From: Streptomyces sp. NRRL S-337
GTDB taxonomy: Bacteria; Actinomycetota; Actinomycetes; Streptomycetales; Streptomycetaceae
DNA length: 64,000 nucleotides
Direction: 5' to 3'
Assembly: GCF_000720175.1 (NCBI RefSeq)
Contig: NZ_JOIX01000002.1
Location: 62,001 to 126,000, forward strand
Position numbers and translations under genes: made by a program. The notes under the pieces are model-generated. The model was not told the DNA's origin, made no database searches, and saw nothing but the letters and a program-made list of their open reading frames with translations. This document shows positions 42,509-52,677 of the stretch, piece by piece (position 1 is the first letter of the stretch; each line of letters starts with the position of its first letter).

Positions 42509-43149
42509 CAGGGGACCTCGGGGCCGCGGTACTCGCGCATCGCATCGATGAGCCAGCGCGCCAGGTAGTCGGCGAACGAGGAGCGCGGGAACAGCCGGTA
42601 CGTGGGCCTGTCATCGACCTGCCAGAGCAGGACCGCGACGGGGCCCACCGTGGTCGACACGGCCCGGCCGGGTGCGAAGGACCGGGGGTGCAGGTCCAGC
42701 GGGCAGCCCTTCTCCAGCACCTGCCGGGCGCTCGGGCCGCTCAGCTCCAGCGTGGTGCGGTTGGCGGAGACGTCCACGACCGAGCCCGGGGCTTCGGCGA
42801 GAGCCTCGCGCAACTCGGCGGTCACAGCGGTCGATTCGGCCTGGGAGAGTACGAGCCACTCGTCGGGGCCGAGCCAGCAGACCGTGTGGGGGCCGGCTGC
42901 GGACGTGTGGCCGCACTGCCGCGGGAGGGGTGCCCCCAGGGTCTTCTCGATGCGGGCGGCCGCTTCGGAAGCGGGGGCGACGCGCAGGTTCACCATGGTG
43001 AGGAACGGCCACTCGGTCAGCGTGACACCGCGGGCGCCGGTGACGGTGGCGGCGCGGATCAGCTCCTCCAGATGTGCCAGGGGGCTTCTGCGCAGTGCGG
43101 CTGGACCTGCGCCTGCGCCTGCGCCTTGGTCGAACGTCGGCTCAGCCAT
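42508..43149 (-). CDS. soxG: Sarcosine oxidase gamma subunit
   Basis: 213 residues from ATG 43149; the SoxA stop lies inside its first codons (8-bp overlap). It has the YgfZ/GcvT-like fold of Sox[87 protein letters not shown] and [14 protein letters not shown]. SoxG helps assemble the heterotetramer and binds near the folate channel. It is the last intact gene of the operon. Confidence 0.86.
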   Translation of the reverse strand: MAEPTFDQGAGAGAGPAALRRSPLAHLEELIRAATVTGARGVTLTEWPFLTMVNLRVAPASEAAARIEKTLGAPLPRQCGHTSAAGPHTVCWLGPDEWLVLSQAESTAVTAELREALAEAPGSVVDVSANRTTLELSGPSARQVLEKGCPLDLHPRSFAPGRAVSTTVGPVAVLLWQVDDRPTYRLFPRSSFADYLARWLIDAMREYRGPEVP

Positions 43150-46027
43150 CTCGCTTGGTCCCTTCGGGGTCGTAGAGGACGGGTTCGGTGACCTGGACGG
43201 GTACCAGGTCGTCGCCGACGGGGGCGAAGAGTGTGTCGCCGACGCGGTCCCGGCCGGCGGCGACCAGGGCGAGGGCGAACGGGCGGCCCAGCGCCTCGCT
43301 GTGGTAACTGGAGGTGACGTGGCCGAGCATCGGCACCGGCCCGGCTTCGGGGGTGAGGGGCACGTCCGGCGCGACGAGCTGGGTGCCCTCGGGCAGCCGG
43401 GTCCGGCGATCACTCGGTAGCAGTCCGACGAGTTGCTTGCGGTCGGTGCGGGAGGTGTCGGCGCGGGAGTAGGACCGCTTGCCGATGAAGTCCTTCTGCT
43501 GGGATACCACCCAGGACATGCCCGCGTCCTGCGGGGTGACGGTGCCGTCGGTGTCTTGGCCGACGATGATGTAGCCCTTCTCGGCCCGCAGGACGTGCAT
43601 GGTCTCGGTGCCGTACGGCGTGATGTCGTACGGGCGGCCGATCGCGTCCACCTCCTCCCAGACCGCCAGGCCGTACCACGCGGAGACGTTGATCTCGTAG
43701 GCAAGCTCGCCGGAGAAGGAGATCCGGCAGATGCGGGCCGGGACACCGGAGGCCAGGGTGGTCTCGCGGAAGGCCATGAACGGGAAGGCTTCGGCGGACA
43801 GGTCGACGTCGGGCGCGAGTTGGGCGACGACCTCGCGGGAGCGGGGGCCGACGACGGCGATCGTCGTCCACTGCTCGGTCACCGACGTGCAGTGGACGTC
43901 GAGTCCGGGCCACTCGGTCTGCAGCCACTCCTCCAGCCAGTCCAGGACCCCCGCGGCGCCGCCGGTCGTGGTGGTCATGAAGTAGCGGTTGTCGTCGAGG
44001 CGCAGCGTGACACCGTCGTCGAAGATCATGCCGTCCGGCTTGCACATGACGCCGTAGCGGGCCATGCCGGGCTTGAGCTTCTTGAAGGCGTTGGTGTAGA
44101 CGCGGTTGAGGAACTCGCCGGCGTCCGCGCCCCGGATCTCGATCTTGCCGAGGGTGGAGGCGTCCATGAACGCCACTCCCCCACGGGCCGCGCGGCACTC
44201 GCGGGCCACGGCCGTGTCCATGTCCTCACCGGGCAGGGGGTAGTACCGGGGGCGCTTCCACTGCCCCACGTCCTCGAACTCCGCTCCGTGCGCGAGGTGC
44301 CAGCTGTGCAAGGACGTGGTCCGCTCCGGGTCGAACAGCTCGCCGCGCTCCCGCCCGGCGAGGGCGGCGAAGGCCACCGGCGTGTAGGGCGCGCGGTAGG
44401 CCGTGGTGCCGATCTCCCCGGGTGACGCGCCCGCGCCGAGGGCCTCGGCGATCACCCCTATCGCATTGACGCCGGACGTCTTGCCCTGGTCGTTGGCCGT
44501 GCCGAGCGAGGTGTAGCGCTTGACGTGCTCGACGCTGCGCATGCCTGCTCCGGTGGACCGCCAGACATCGGCGACGGTGACGTCGCGCTGCAGATCGACG
44601 AAGTGGGTGTCCCAGGCACCGGGCTCGCCTTCGGGGGCGGGGACCAGCCACAGGGCACGCGTCCGGCCCACGGACCGGGCATCGCCGGGCGACGGAACGG
44701 CGACCGGGAACCCGGCGTCCGTCGCGGCCTGCGCACCGGCCCGCGCCCCCTCGGCCAGACAGCCGTCGAGGTCGTACGTCCCGCGCGCCGCACCGACCAC
44801 CTGCTGATCCCTTACGTTCCCGTCGGGCACGAAGGCGACCAGGTCCTCGTCCCAGCGCAACCGGCCCTGGCGCTGACTGTGCAGGTGCACGACCGGGCTC
44901 CAGCCGCCCGAGACGGCGAGCAGATCGCAGTCGAACGCCTGTGGAGAGCCGGTGAGTTGGCCGTCTGCGTCGAGCGACTGGACGGTGACGCCGGAGAGCC
45001 GGCCCCCGCCCGCGGTGTCGACCACCGCGCTGCCGGTCAGCACCCGTACGCCCGTCGCCGCGGCGACCTCGGCGGCCCGGTGGGACAGCTCCGGACGCGC
45101 GTCGACGACGGCGGCGATGTCGATCCCGACGGCGTGGAGATCGGCGACCGTGTCGTAGGCGCTGTCGTTGGTCGTGCTCACCACGGCCCGCGAGCCCGGA
45201 GCCACGCCGTACCGGTTGAGGTACGAGCGCACGGCTGCGGCGAGCACCACTCCGGGCCGGTCGTTGCCGGCGAAGACCAGCGGGCGCTCGTGCGCGCCGG
45301 TCGCCAGGACCACCTGGCGGGCGCGGAGGTGCCACAACCGCTGGCGGGAGACGCCCTCAGGAGCCGCCGCCGCTCCGAGGTGGTCGGTGCGCGTCTGCAG
45401 GGCCAGCACGTAGTTGTCGTCGTACGAACCGAACGCCGTGGTGCGCGGCAGGACGGTGACCTCGGGAGCGGCGTCGAGCGCCGCGCGGATGTCGGCGACC
45501 CATGCGAGGGCGGTCTGCGCGCCGATCGTCTCGGTGCCTGCGGAGAGCAGCGCACCGCCGGGCTCGGGCTGGTCGTCGACGAGGATCACCCGGGCGCCGG
45601 AGTCGGCGGCAGCGGCGGCGGCCGCGAGCCCGGTCGGTCCGGCGCCGACGACCAGGACGTCGGTGTGGAGGTACTTCTTGTCGTAGACGGCGGGGTCGGG
45701 GGCCGGGTCGAGCCGGCCCATCCCGGACAGGGTGGTGGCGGACAGGCCGTCGTACAGCTCCACTGCCGTCGCCGGGAGCATGCCCTCCGAGCATGAACCA
45801 CCAAGCTGCAGCAGGGCGTTGGGCTCCTCGACTCCGGCGGCGACGATGCCGCGCGGGCGGCCGCGGTAGAGGGACGGCGCGACCTCGATGATGCCGTTGG
45901 CCAGCATCGCGGAGGCGACGGTGTCTCCGGGGTGGCCGGTCAGCTCACGCCCGTCGACGGTGAACCGCAGCACGGTGCGACGGTCGACCCGGCCGCCTTG
46001 CCGGAGCCGGAAGTGCTGGTCGGTCAT
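43142..46027 (-). CDS. soxA: Sarcosine oxidase alpha subunit
   Basis: 961 residues, the usual SoxA length. N-terminal ferredoxin-like domain ([25 protein letters not shown]), then a Rossmann NAD site [24 protein letters not shown] (about 115-140). The C-terminal half is a GcvT-type folate-binding domain ([89 protein letters not shown]). The four-subunit enzyme oxidises sarcosine with O2 and traps formaldehyde on THF as 5,10-methylene-THF. ATG overlaps soxD stop by four bases. Confidence 0.93.
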   Translation of the reverse strand: MTDQHFRLRQGGRVDRRTVLRFTVDGRELTGHPGDTVASAMLANGIIEVAPSLYRGRPRGIVAAGVEEPNALLQLGGSCSEGMLPATAVELYDGLSATTLSGMGRLDPAPDPAVYDKKYLHTDVLVVGAGPTGLAAAAAAADSGARVILVDDQPEPGGALLSAGTETIGAQTALAWVADIRAALDAAPEVTVLPRTTAFGSYDDNYVLALQTRTDHLGAAAAPEGVSRQRLWHLRARQVVLATGAHERPLVFAGNDRPGVVLAAAVRSYLNRYGVAPGSRAVVSTTNDSAYDTVADLHAVGIDIAAVVDARPELSHRAAEVAAATGVRVLTGSAVVDTAGGGRLSGVTVQSLDADGQLTGSPQAFDCDLLAVSGGWSPVVHLHSQRQGRLRWDEDLVAFVPDGNVRDQQVVGAARGTYDLDGCLAEGARAGAQAATDAGFPVAVPSPGDARSVGRTRALWLVPAPEGEPGAWDTHFVDLQRDVTVADVWRSTGAGMRSVEHVKRYTSLGTANDQGKTSGVNAIGVIAEALGAGASPGEIGTTAYRAPYTPVAFAALAGRERGELFDPERTTSLHSWHLAHGAEFEDVGQWKRPRYYPLPGEDMDTAVARECRAARGGVAFMDASTLGKIEIRGADAGEFLNRVYTNAFKKLKPGMARYGVMCKPDGMIFDDGVTLRLDDNRYFMTTTTGGAAGVLDWLEEWLQTEWPGLDVHCTSVTEQWTTIAVVGPRSREVVAQLAPDVDLSAEAFPFMAFRETTLASGVPARICRISFSGELAYEINVSAWYGLAVWEEVDAIGRPYDITPYGTETMHVLRAEKGYIIVGQDTDGTVTPQDAGMSWVVSQQKDFIGKRSYSRADTSRTDRKQLVGLLPSDRRTRLPEGTQLVAPDVPLTPEAGPVPMLGHVTSSYHSEALGRPFALALVAAGRDRVGDTLFAPVGDDLVPVQVTEPVLYDPEGTKRDG

Positions 46028-46320
46028 CGGTTCCCTCCGGCCTGGGGCAGTTCGGGGCGGGGTTCGTCGAGCCGGTAGACGGCGAGAACGTCGTAACTGA
46101 CGGTGTCCCGCAGGACGTTGAACCAACGGCGGCAGCCGAGGCTGTGCATCCACCGCTCGGCGAAGTGGCCCTTGGGGTTGTCGCGGTAGAAGACGTACTC
46201 GGCCCACTGCTCGTCGGTGAGGTCCGCGGGGGTCTCGGGGTAGGGGACATGGGCCTGTCCGCCGTAGTGGTACTCGGTCTCGTCACGCGGACCGCACCAG
46301 GGGCAGCTGATCAGCAGCAC
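46024..46320 (-). CDS. soxD: Sarcosine oxidase delta subunit
   Basis: 98 residues from GTG 46320 (GAGAAGGA upstream). The N-terminal [21 protein letters not shown] is the SoxD signature: C-x-x-C at 6 and 9 and H/C further on bind a zinc ion. The region [40 protein letters not shown] completes the fold. The subunit is structural. It lies 24 bp after soxB and overlaps soxA. Confidence 0.92.
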   Translation of the reverse strand: MLLISCPWCGPRDETEYHYGGQAHVPYPETPADLTDEQWAEYVFYRDNPKGHFAERWMHSLGCRRWFNVLRDTVSYDVLAVYRLDEPRPELPQAGGNR

Positions 46321-46344
46321 GGTGTCCTTCTCTCAGCGGGCGTT

Positions 46345-47565
46345 TCAGTGGGCCACGGCTGCGGCGCCGTGTTCGTCGACCAGTGCGCCCGTGGTGAAGC
46401 GTTCGAGGGCGAAGGGGGCGTTGAGCGGATGGGGTTCGCCGGTGGCGATGGTGTGGGCGAAGGTCAGTCCGGCGGCCGGGGTGGCCTTGAAACCGCCGGT
46501 GCCCCAGCCGCAGTTGACGTAGAGGTTCTCGATCGGGGTGGTGCCGATGATGGGGGACGCGTCGGGCGTGACGTCGACGATGCCGCCCCAGGTGCGCAGC
46601 ACGTGAGCGCGGGCGAAGACCGGGAAGAGCTCGACAGCGGCCGCCATCTGCTGCTCGATCACATGGAAGGAGCCGCGCTGGCCGTATCCGTTGTACGCGT
46701 CGACGCCCGCGCCCATCACCAGTTCGCCCTTGTGCGCCTGCGAGACGTAGACGTGCACATGGTTGGACATCACCACGGTGGGGTGCACCGGCTCGTGCAG
46801 TTCGGAGACCAGCGCCTGGAGGGGGTGGGACTGCACCGGCAGCCGGAAGCCCGCCCGCTCGGCCAGCACGCTGCTGTGCCCGGCGGCCGCGAGGCCCACC
46901 CGGCCGGCGCGGATGCGGCCGCGGCTGGTCTCGACGCCGACGACCCGGTCACCGTCCTTGAGGAAGCCGGTGACCTCGCACCCCTGGATCAGGTCGACTC
47001 CCATGTCGTCGGCCCGGCGGGCGAGCGCCCAGGCGACGTGGTCGTGCTTGGCGATGCCGGCCCGCGGTTGATAGGTGCCGCCGAGGACCGGATACCGGGT
47101 GTCGGCCGAGACGTTGAGGATCGGGCAGACCTCGGCGACCTCGTCCGGTGCGAGCCATTCGGCGTCGACGCCGTTGAGGCGGTTGGCGTTGACCCGGCGT
47201 ACGCCTTCGCGGACGTCCTGCAGGGTGTGCGCGAGGTTGAGCACGCCGCGCTGGCTGAACAGGAAGTCGTAGTCCAGCTCCGCCGGCAGTTGCTCCCACA
47301 GCTGGAGCGCACGCTCGTAGATCGCGGCGCTCGCGTCCCACAGGTAGTTGGAGCGGATGATCGTGGTGTTGCGCGCCATGTTGCCGCCGGCCAGCCAGCC
47401 CTTCTCCAGGACGGCGACCTTGGTGATGCCGTGGTGCTTGGCGAGGTAGTAGGCGGTGGCCAGGCCGTGACCGCCGGCGCCGACGATGATGACGTCGTAC
47501 GAGGAGCGCGGCTCGGGGTTGCGCCAGAGCCAGTCGGGGTGCTCCGGGAGGGGTGTGGTGGTCAT
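46345..47565 (-). CDS. soxB: Sarcosine oxidase beta subunit
   Basis: 406 residues. FAD Rossmann motif [19 protein letters not shown] (25-43), then [23 protein letters not shown]. The segment [16 protein letters not shown] has His-174/His-176, close to the residue that carries covalent FMN in corynebacterial SoxB (His-173). The C-terminal [16 protein letters not shown] and [16 protein letters not shown] are the substrate and flavin loops. This subunit removes the methyl hydrogens of sarcosine. Its ATG overlaps the GlyA stop by four bases (ATGA). Confidence 0.94.
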   Translation of the reverse strand: MTTTPLPEHPDWLWRNPEPRSSYDVIIVGAGGHGLATAYYLAKHHGITKVAVLEKGWLAGGNMARNTTIIRSNYLWDASAAIYERALQLWEQLPAELDYDFLFSQRGVLNLAHTLQDVREGVRRVNANRLNGVDAEWLAPDEVAEVCPILNVSADTRYPVLGGTYQPRAGIAKHDHVAWALARRADDMGVDLIQGCEVTGFLKDGDRVVGVETSRGRIRAGRVGLAAAGHSSVLAERAGFRLPVQSHPLQALVSELHEPVHPTVVMSNHVHVYVSQAHKGELVMGAGVDAYNGYGQRGSFHVIEQQMAAAVELFPVFARAHVLRTWGGIVDVTPDASPIIGTTPIENLYVNCGWGTGGFKATPAAGLTFAHTIATGEPHPLNAPFALERFTTGALVDEHGAAAVAH

Positions 47566-48881
47566 CCGGCGAATCCGTTCCGGTCGGCGTAGAGGGGGAA
47601 CTTCCCGGCGAGCGTGGTGACGCGGCCGCGCAGCTCATCGGTGTGCTCGTCGGTGCGTTCCTCCTTGAGGGCGAGCGCGATGATGTCGGCGACCTCGCGG
47701 AACTCCGCGGCTCCGAAGCCCCGGGTGGCCAGCGCGGGGGTTCCGATCCGCAGCCCGGAGGAGACCATCGGCGGGCGCGGGTCGAAGGGCACCGCGTTGC
47801 GGTTGACGGTGATGCCGATGCGGTGCAGCCGGTCCTCGGCCTGCTGCCCGTCGAGAACGGAGTTCCGCAGGTCGACGAGGACCAGGTGGACCTCGGTGCC
47901 ACCGGTCAGCACGGTGATCCCGGCCTCGGCCACATCGTCGGCCAGCAGCCGTCCGGCCAGGATCCGGGCGCCGTCGAGGGTGCGCTGCTGGCGCTCCTTG
48001 AACGCCCCGCTCGCCGCCACCTTGAAGGCCACCGCTTTTGCCGCGATGACGTGCTCCAGCGGACCGCCCTGCTGGCCCGGGAAGACCGCGGAGTTGATCT
48101 TCTTGGCGAGGTCGGCGCGGCTGAGGATCACACCACCGCGCGGGCCGCCGAGGGTCTTGTGCGTCGTGGTGGTCACGACATCGGCGTACGGCACCGGGTT
48201 CGGGTGGAGACCCGCGGCCACCAGGCCGGCGAAGTGCGCCATGTCCACCATCAGGTACGCGCCCACCGCGTCGGCGATCCGCCGGAACGCGGCGAAGTCC
48301 AGGCGGCGGGGGTAGGCCGACCAACCGGCGACGATCATCTTGGGCCGGTGCGCGAGGGCGAGCTGCTCGACCTCGTCCATGTCGATGCGCATGTCGGACC
48401 CGCGCACGTGGTACGGCACGACGTTGTACAGCTTGCCGGAGTAGTTGAGGCGCATGCCGTGGGTCAGGTGACCGCCGTGCGCCAGGTCGAGGCCGAGGAT
48501 CGTGTCACCGGGCTTGAGCAGCGCGAACATCGCGGCCGCGTTGGCCTGGGCGCCCGAGTGCGGCTGCACGTTCGCGGCCTCGGCGCCGAACAGTTCCTTC
48601 ACCCGGTCGACGGCCAGCTTCTCGATGACGTCGACGTGCTCGCAGCCGCCGTAGTAGCGGCGGCCCGGGTAGCCCTCGGCGTACTTGTTGGTCAGGACCG
48701 AGCCCTGGGCCTCCATGACGGCGGCCGGGGCGAAGTTCTCCGAGGCGATCATCTCGAGGGTCGACTGCTGCCGGTGGAGCTCGGCGTCCACCGCGGTGGC
48801 GATCTCCGGGTCGATCGTGCTCAGCGGGAGGGTGAGGGGCGAGGCGACCGTGGCGATCGACGGGTTCGTTGCCATCTGCAC
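47562..48881 (-). CDS. glyA: Serine hydroxymethyltransferase
   Basis: 439 residues from GTG 48881 or ATG 48875. PLP-dependent fold type I. Motifs: [43 protein letters not shown], and the PLP lysine in [14 protein letters not shown]. It interconverts glycine plus 5,10-methylene-THF and serine. In this operon it uses the two products of sarcosine oxidase. The first gene of the operon; a dyad for the GntR regulator lies in front. Confidence 0.95.
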   Translation of the reverse strand: MQMATNPSIATVASPLTLPLSTIDPEIATAVDAELHRQQSTLEMIASENFAPAAVMEAQGSVLTNKYAEGYPGRRYYGGCEHVDVIEKLAVDRVKELFGAEAANVQPHSGAQANAAAMFALLKPGDTILGLDLAHGGHLTHGMRLNYSGKLYNVVPYHVRGSDMRIDMDEVEQLALAHRPKMIVAGWSAYPRRLDFAAFRRIADAVGAYLMVDMAHFAGLVAAGLHPNPVPYADVVTTTTHKTLGGPRGGVILSRADLAKKINSAVFPGQQGGPLEHVIAAKAVAFKVAASGAFKERQQRTLDGARILAGRLLADDVAEAGITVLTGGTEVHLVLVDLRNSVLDGQQAEDRLHRIGITVNRNAVPFDPRPPMVSSGLRIGTPALATRGFGAAEFREVADIIALALKEERTDEHTDELRGRVTTLAGKFPLYADRNGFAG

Positions 48882-48909
48882 ACCATTCTGGGAGCCAACT
48901 AATGAGCAA

Positions 48910-48921
48910 CTGATATATCAG
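48910..48921. promoter_or_regulatory. Probable GntR/FCD operator
   Basis: CTGATATATCAG, a perfect dyad, centred 34 bp upstream of the glyA start and 54 bp upstream of the GntR start. TGATATATCA is the standard core for FCD-type GntR proteins. Confidence 0.65.
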
Positions 48922-48969
48922 CCTGTGCGTTAAGGTATGGGAGCTTGCCGAACACGTCAAGGGGGCCTC

Positions 48970-49635
48970 ATGCAGCACGTGGCGACCGAGCCCAGGGGCG
49001 AGGAGCTCTCCCTCGCCGAGCGCGCCTACCGCGCCATCCGCGACCGGCTCGTCATGCTCGAGATCCGCCCGGGCGCGCCGATCAACGAGGACCAACTGGC
49101 ACACTCCCTGGGCGTCGGGCGGACACCGGTGCGCGAGGCGCTCAAACGGCTCCAGTACGAGCGGCTGATCACGACCTACCCCCGGCGCGGCACCTTCGCC
49201 ACCGATGTCAACATCACCGACCTGGCCCACATCTCCGAGGTGCGCCTGGAGCTGGAGCCACTGGCCGCAGCCCAGGCCGCGCGGCGCGCCACAGCTGCGG
49301 ACCGCACGACCCTGACGGCCGTACGGCGGGAGCTGGCGAGCGTGGATTCCCGTCGCCACGACGCGGACGAACTCATGCGCCTGGACCTTCAGGTCCACCG
49401 CGCCATCTACGCCGCCACACACAACCCGTATCTGGAGGACACCCTCGTCCGCCACGACAACCTGGCCACCCGTATCTGGTGCCTGTTCGTCGAGCGCATG
49501 TCAGACATGGCCGGCCATGTCGAAGAGCACGGGCCGTTGATCGAGGCGATCGTCGCGGGTGACCCGGAGAAGGCGGCGCAGCTCGCCCGCAGTCACGTCG
49601 AGGGCTTCGAGCGGGCCATCCGCGAGGCCATCTGA
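48970..49635 (+). CDS. GntR-family (FCD/VanR-type) regulator of the sarcosine operon
   Basis: 221 residues from ATG 48970 (GGGGG upstream). HTH: SLAERAYRAIRDRLVMLEIRPGAPINEDQLAHSLGVGRTPVREALKRLQYERLITTYPRRGTFATDV, the GntR pattern with R-T-P-V-R-E-A-L. The FCD ligand domain follows (VRLELEPLAAAQAARRAT, DLQVHRAIYAATHNPYLEDTL, HGPLIEAIVAGDPEKAAQLARSHVEGF), with acidic/His ligands for a metal-bound carboxylate. Divergent from glyA; the dyad between them points to control by sarcosine, glycine or a related amine. Confidence 0.88.
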   Translation: MQHVATEPRGEELSLAERAYRAIRDRLVMLEIRPGAPINEDQLAHSLGVGRTPVREALKRLQYERLITTYPRRGTFATDVNITDLAHISEVRLELEPLAAAQAARRATAADRTTLTAVRRELASVDSRRHDADELMRLDLQVHRAIYAATHNPYLEDTLVRHDNLATRIWCLFVERMSDMAGHVEEHGPLIEAIVAGDPEKAAQLARSHVEGFERAIREAI

Positions 49636-49742
49636 AGGAAGGGCGACACCACCACGTCCGGAGACATCTTCCTCGGCACCGTCACCGCTGCCGCACGCCG
49701 CACTCCTCGTCCGGCTCCGCCCGTGATCGAGGAGACAAGGCA

Positions 49743-50609
49743 CTAGGCATCCCGGTATCGGTCCCGGGTCTCGGCGCACTGCTGGAAACCGGCCGCCTTG
49801 TACGCGGCGACGGCACCGACATTGGAGCTCGGGGTGCAGACGATCGCGCTCGACGAACCCAGCTCCCGGAGTGTGGCGGCCGCGGCGACGGTGATCGCCT
49901 CGCCGTAGCCGCGACGGCGATGGTCCCGGTGCACGCCCATCGGTTCGAGCAACCCGGGCCTCCCCGGACCGGCCGACCACACCGTCACCGTCGCCACCGC
50001 GTGGCCCTGGTCGTCGTACGCGATCAGAGACCGGGCGTCGGCGTAAGGCAATCCGGCCGCCATCGCGTGCCAGCGCTCGTCCGTGAACCTCGACCCGTCG
50101 AACGCCGCCCGATGTACGGCGACGACCACGTGCGCCTTCTCCGGCCCGACCACCTCGATCCGTACGCCTGGGTCCCTCACCGGCTCCGTGAGGTCACGGC
50201 GCAGTGGCGTCCATGGCTCGTCGGCGTGCCAGCCGTTCTCGGTCAGCAGTTCTTGGACCAGTGCGCCCATCGGCGCCTCGACGTTCACCTTCCCCTCGGG
50301 CAGCACGCCTCGCTCCGGCTCGGTCACGTCTTCCACCAACTGCCGCGCCAGCTCCTCGTCCCGGTGAACGTCTGGCGCGATCGTCAGCCGCAACAGCCTG
50401 GGACCGTCCAGCAGCCCGACGGCGAGAAGCTGTCCGCCCCGGCTCCATGTCCTGACCGCCGCGGCAGTCGCTTCCCCACCTGACCGCCAGAACCAGCCCA
50501 CGTCCCCCGGATGCAGCTGCATCGGCGCCCGGTCGTACTGCCACTCCCGCAGCACGCCCACAGCCTCGCTCAGCCCGTCGACTCCCGGCTTGCCCAACAG
50601 AATCGCCAT
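49743..50609 (-). CDS. GNAT-family protein with two acetyltransferase-like halves
   Basis: 288 residues from ATG 50609. The N-terminal half (about 1-140) is GNAT-like without clear CoA loop (VGWFWRSGGEATAAAVRTWSRGGQLLAVGLLDGPRLLRLTIAP). The C-terminal half has the true CoA motif: LLEPMGVHRDHRRRGYGEAITVAAAATLRELG (R-x-x-G-Y-G), then AIVCTPSSNVGAVAAYKAAGFQQC. The MshD-like two-domain layout is suggestive but the mycothiol synthase motifs are not complete. Function unknown. Confidence 0.8.
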   Translation of the reverse strand: MAILLGKPGVDGLSEAVGVLREWQYDRAPMQLHPGDVGWFWRSGGEATAAAVRTWSRGGQLLAVGLLDGPRLLRLTIAPDVHRDEELARQLVEDVTEPERGVLPEGKVNVEAPMGALVQELLTENGWHADEPWTPLRRDLTEPVRDPGVRIEVVGPEKAHVVVAVHRAAFDGSRFTDERWHAMAAGLPYADARSLIAYDDQGHAVATVTVWSAGPGRPGLLEPMGVHRDHRRRGYGEAITVAAAATLRELGSSSAIVCTPSSNVGAVAAYKAAGFQQCAETRDRYRDA

Positions 50610-50857
50610 ACGCCCGATCACACACCACCGCACCGACCGTCCGCACCCGGTTTCCGACGGGCCGGCGTGGGGCGGGGTTGGGGAATTGGGAGGAGTACCC
50701 GCTGGCACCAGCAGTGGCCAGGGGCCCGGGCACCCACAGAGCGCCATCGCCGACGGGAGCCCGTACCGCACACCTGAGGCCGCCTGAGTCGTTGTTAATT
50801 CAGCGACAGCAGACGGCAGACGGCACCAGGTGGCCCGAGAGGCGGAGGCGGCGAGCG

Positions 50858-52222
50858 ATGGCAGTAGCAGAGGCGGGCGCGAGCGGGGCGGCGCGGGACG
50901 GGAAGGATGGGGCGGCCGGCCAGGGCGCGGTGCGTGCGGTGGCGCGGAGGTTGTTGCCTCTGCTGTTCGTGCTGTATGTGGTCAACTTCCTTGACCGCGC
51001 CAACATCGGCGTGGCCGCGTTGGCCATGAATGCCGAGTTGCATCTGAGCGCGACGGACTACGGAACCGCCGCCGGTATGTTCTTCGTGGGCTATGTGCTC
51101 TTCCAGGTGCCGGCTGCCGCGGGCTTGAAACGGTTCGGTGCCCGGCGCTGGCTGGCGGGCGTGGTGACTGCCTGGGGGTTGTGCTCGGCCGCCACCGCCT
51201 TCGTTACCGACGCCCGCGGCCTGTACCTGGCGCGCTTTCTCCTCGGGCTCGCCGAGGCGGGGTTCTTCCCCGGTGTCGTCGCCTATCTGACCACCTGGTT
51301 CCCCGCCCAGCAGCGCACCCGTGCGCTGGCGGCGTTTTTGCTGGCCATTCCCGTGGCGACCGCAGCCGGTCTGCCCACCTCCGGTCTGCTGGTCGAGCAT
51401 GCGGGCTTCTTCGGTCTCAGTGGTTGGCGGTCGATGTTTCTGATCGAGGCCGCGCCTGCCATCGTCCTGGGTACGGCCGCACTGCACCTGCTGCCGGACT
51501 CTCCACGCCGGGCTGCCTGGCTGACCGCCACCCAACGAACCGCGCTGGAAGGAGAGTTGGCCAAGGACACACCGCCGACCGTCACCGGCCGCACCGTGTT
51601 GGGACGCGTCGTACGCTTCGCGCTGGTGCAGGCGGGCGTGTGCTTCGCGGCGTACTCGCTGCAATTCTTCCTGCCGCAGGCCCTCACCGCCCTCTTTCCC
51701 GGCGTCAATGCCGCCAGTGTCTGCGCGCTCGCCGCCCTCCCCTACCTCGTCGCGGCCCCGACGATGCTCCTCTGGAGCCGCCACAGCGACCACACAGGAG
51801 AGCGGGCCTCGCTGGTCACCGTGCCCGTCGCCGTCGCCGCGCTCGCCGCCACCGCAGCGGCACTGTCCGACCTGCCCCTGGTCACCCTGGCCGCGCTGAC
51901 CGTGACCGTCGCGGCGAACCTGGCCGCCGTGCCCGCCCTCTGGAGCCGCTGCACCAGCTCACTGGCCGGCCGCCACTCCGCCACCGCCATCGCCGCAACC
52001 AACGCACTCAGCAACCTCGCCGGCTTCGCCGGCCCCTGGGTGACCGGACACCTCGCCGATACGAGCGGCGGCTACCAGGCGGTCTACGCCGTCCTCGCCT
52101 GCGTCCTGGCAACCTCATGCGCCGCCGCCCACCGACTCCCCACCACCCCGGCCTCCCCGGACACCCCGACGACACCAGCCACGCACCCGCCGGCCACAGT
52201 GCCGGACGGTACGGCCCGATGA
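50858..52222 (+). CDS. MFS transporter of the anion:cation symporter (ACS) type
   Basis: 454 residues. ATG 50858 has GAGGCGGAGG upstream. LLPLLFVLYVVNFLDRANIGVAALAMNAELHL is the ACS signature: R-x-N-x-G-x-A at the end of helix 1. Other marks are TDYGTAAGMFFVGYVLFQVPAAAGLKRFGARRWLAGV, YLARFLLGLAEAGFFPGVVAYLTTWFP and SMFLIEAAPAIVLGTAALHLLPDSPR, all common in transporters for organic anions such as phthalate or 4-hydroxyphenylacetate. Twelve hydrophobic segments. Substrate unknown; no enzyme genes close by. Confidence 0.88.
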   Translation: MAVAEAGASGAARDGKDGAAGQGAVRAVARRLLPLLFVLYVVNFLDRANIGVAALAMNAELHLSATDYGTAAGMFFVGYVLFQVPAAAGLKRFGARRWLAGVVTAWGLCSAATAFVTDARGLYLARFLLGLAEAGFFPGVVAYLTTWFPAQQRTRALAAFLLAIPVATAAGLPTSGLLVEHAGFFGLSGWRSMFLIEAAPAIVLGTAALHLLPDSPRRAAWLTATQRTALEGELAKDTPPTVTGRTVLGRVVRFALVQAGVCFAAYSLQFFLPQALTALFPGVNAASVCALAALPYLVAAPTMLLWSRHSDHTGERASLVTVPVAVAALAATAAALSDLPLVTLAALTVTVAANLAAVPALWSRCTSSLAGRHSATAIAATNALSNLAGFAGPWVTGHLADTSGGYQAVYAVLACVLATSCAAAHRLPTTPASPDTPTTPATHPPATVPDGTAR

Positions 52223-52677
52223 CGGGTCCGGGGAGATCGCTCGACCTCGGTAAAGCGCGCCCTTCAACGGCGCCCCAACGCCTTCAGGCACGGGCACAAC
52301 GGCCCCGCCCGGCAAGGCGGCTACGTACCCCCTCGGCGTCCCAAGGCGGCGACGCACGCACAGCCTCCCAAGGCTGCTACGCCCGCGCGGCGTTCCGTCG
52401 AAATCGGACGTGGCCGGCCCTGGAAAGTGCCCCTGCTCGGCAAGTCAGCCAGCCCTGTGTTGCAGCCGTCGCAAGGATGTGTATCAGCCGCGCCTCGATC
52501 ACCCACCAGAGCTGTCACGGCCCGGGAAGCTGAGCCTGACCGAGGATTTTGCGCAAACTACGCGTGAGAAGCGCCGGCTCACTCCCGTGTCATGGCAACG
52601 GACGTCGCCGTATTAGGGTGACGATCTGTTGCCGTGACATGGCCCAAAAGCCGAGTAGCCGAGAAGGGGGTCCGACG
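52223..52677. other. Intergenic, with three imperfect repeats
   Basis: 455 bases before the kinase. Three imperfect copies of CMAAGGCKGCKACG lie near 52313, 52341 and 52367. A perfect TTTGCGCAAA dyad is at 52548-52557. No gene recognised. Confidence 0.4.

Noticed and set aside
46144..47592. 482-codon open frame antisense to soxB
   Set aside because: It mirrors soxB and soxD codon by codon; high GC keeps the opposite strand open. No family is recognisable.
52321..52518. Minus-strand 65-codon frame before the kinase
   Set aside because: Alanine/glycine-rich product of the repeated DNA, no ribosome site.
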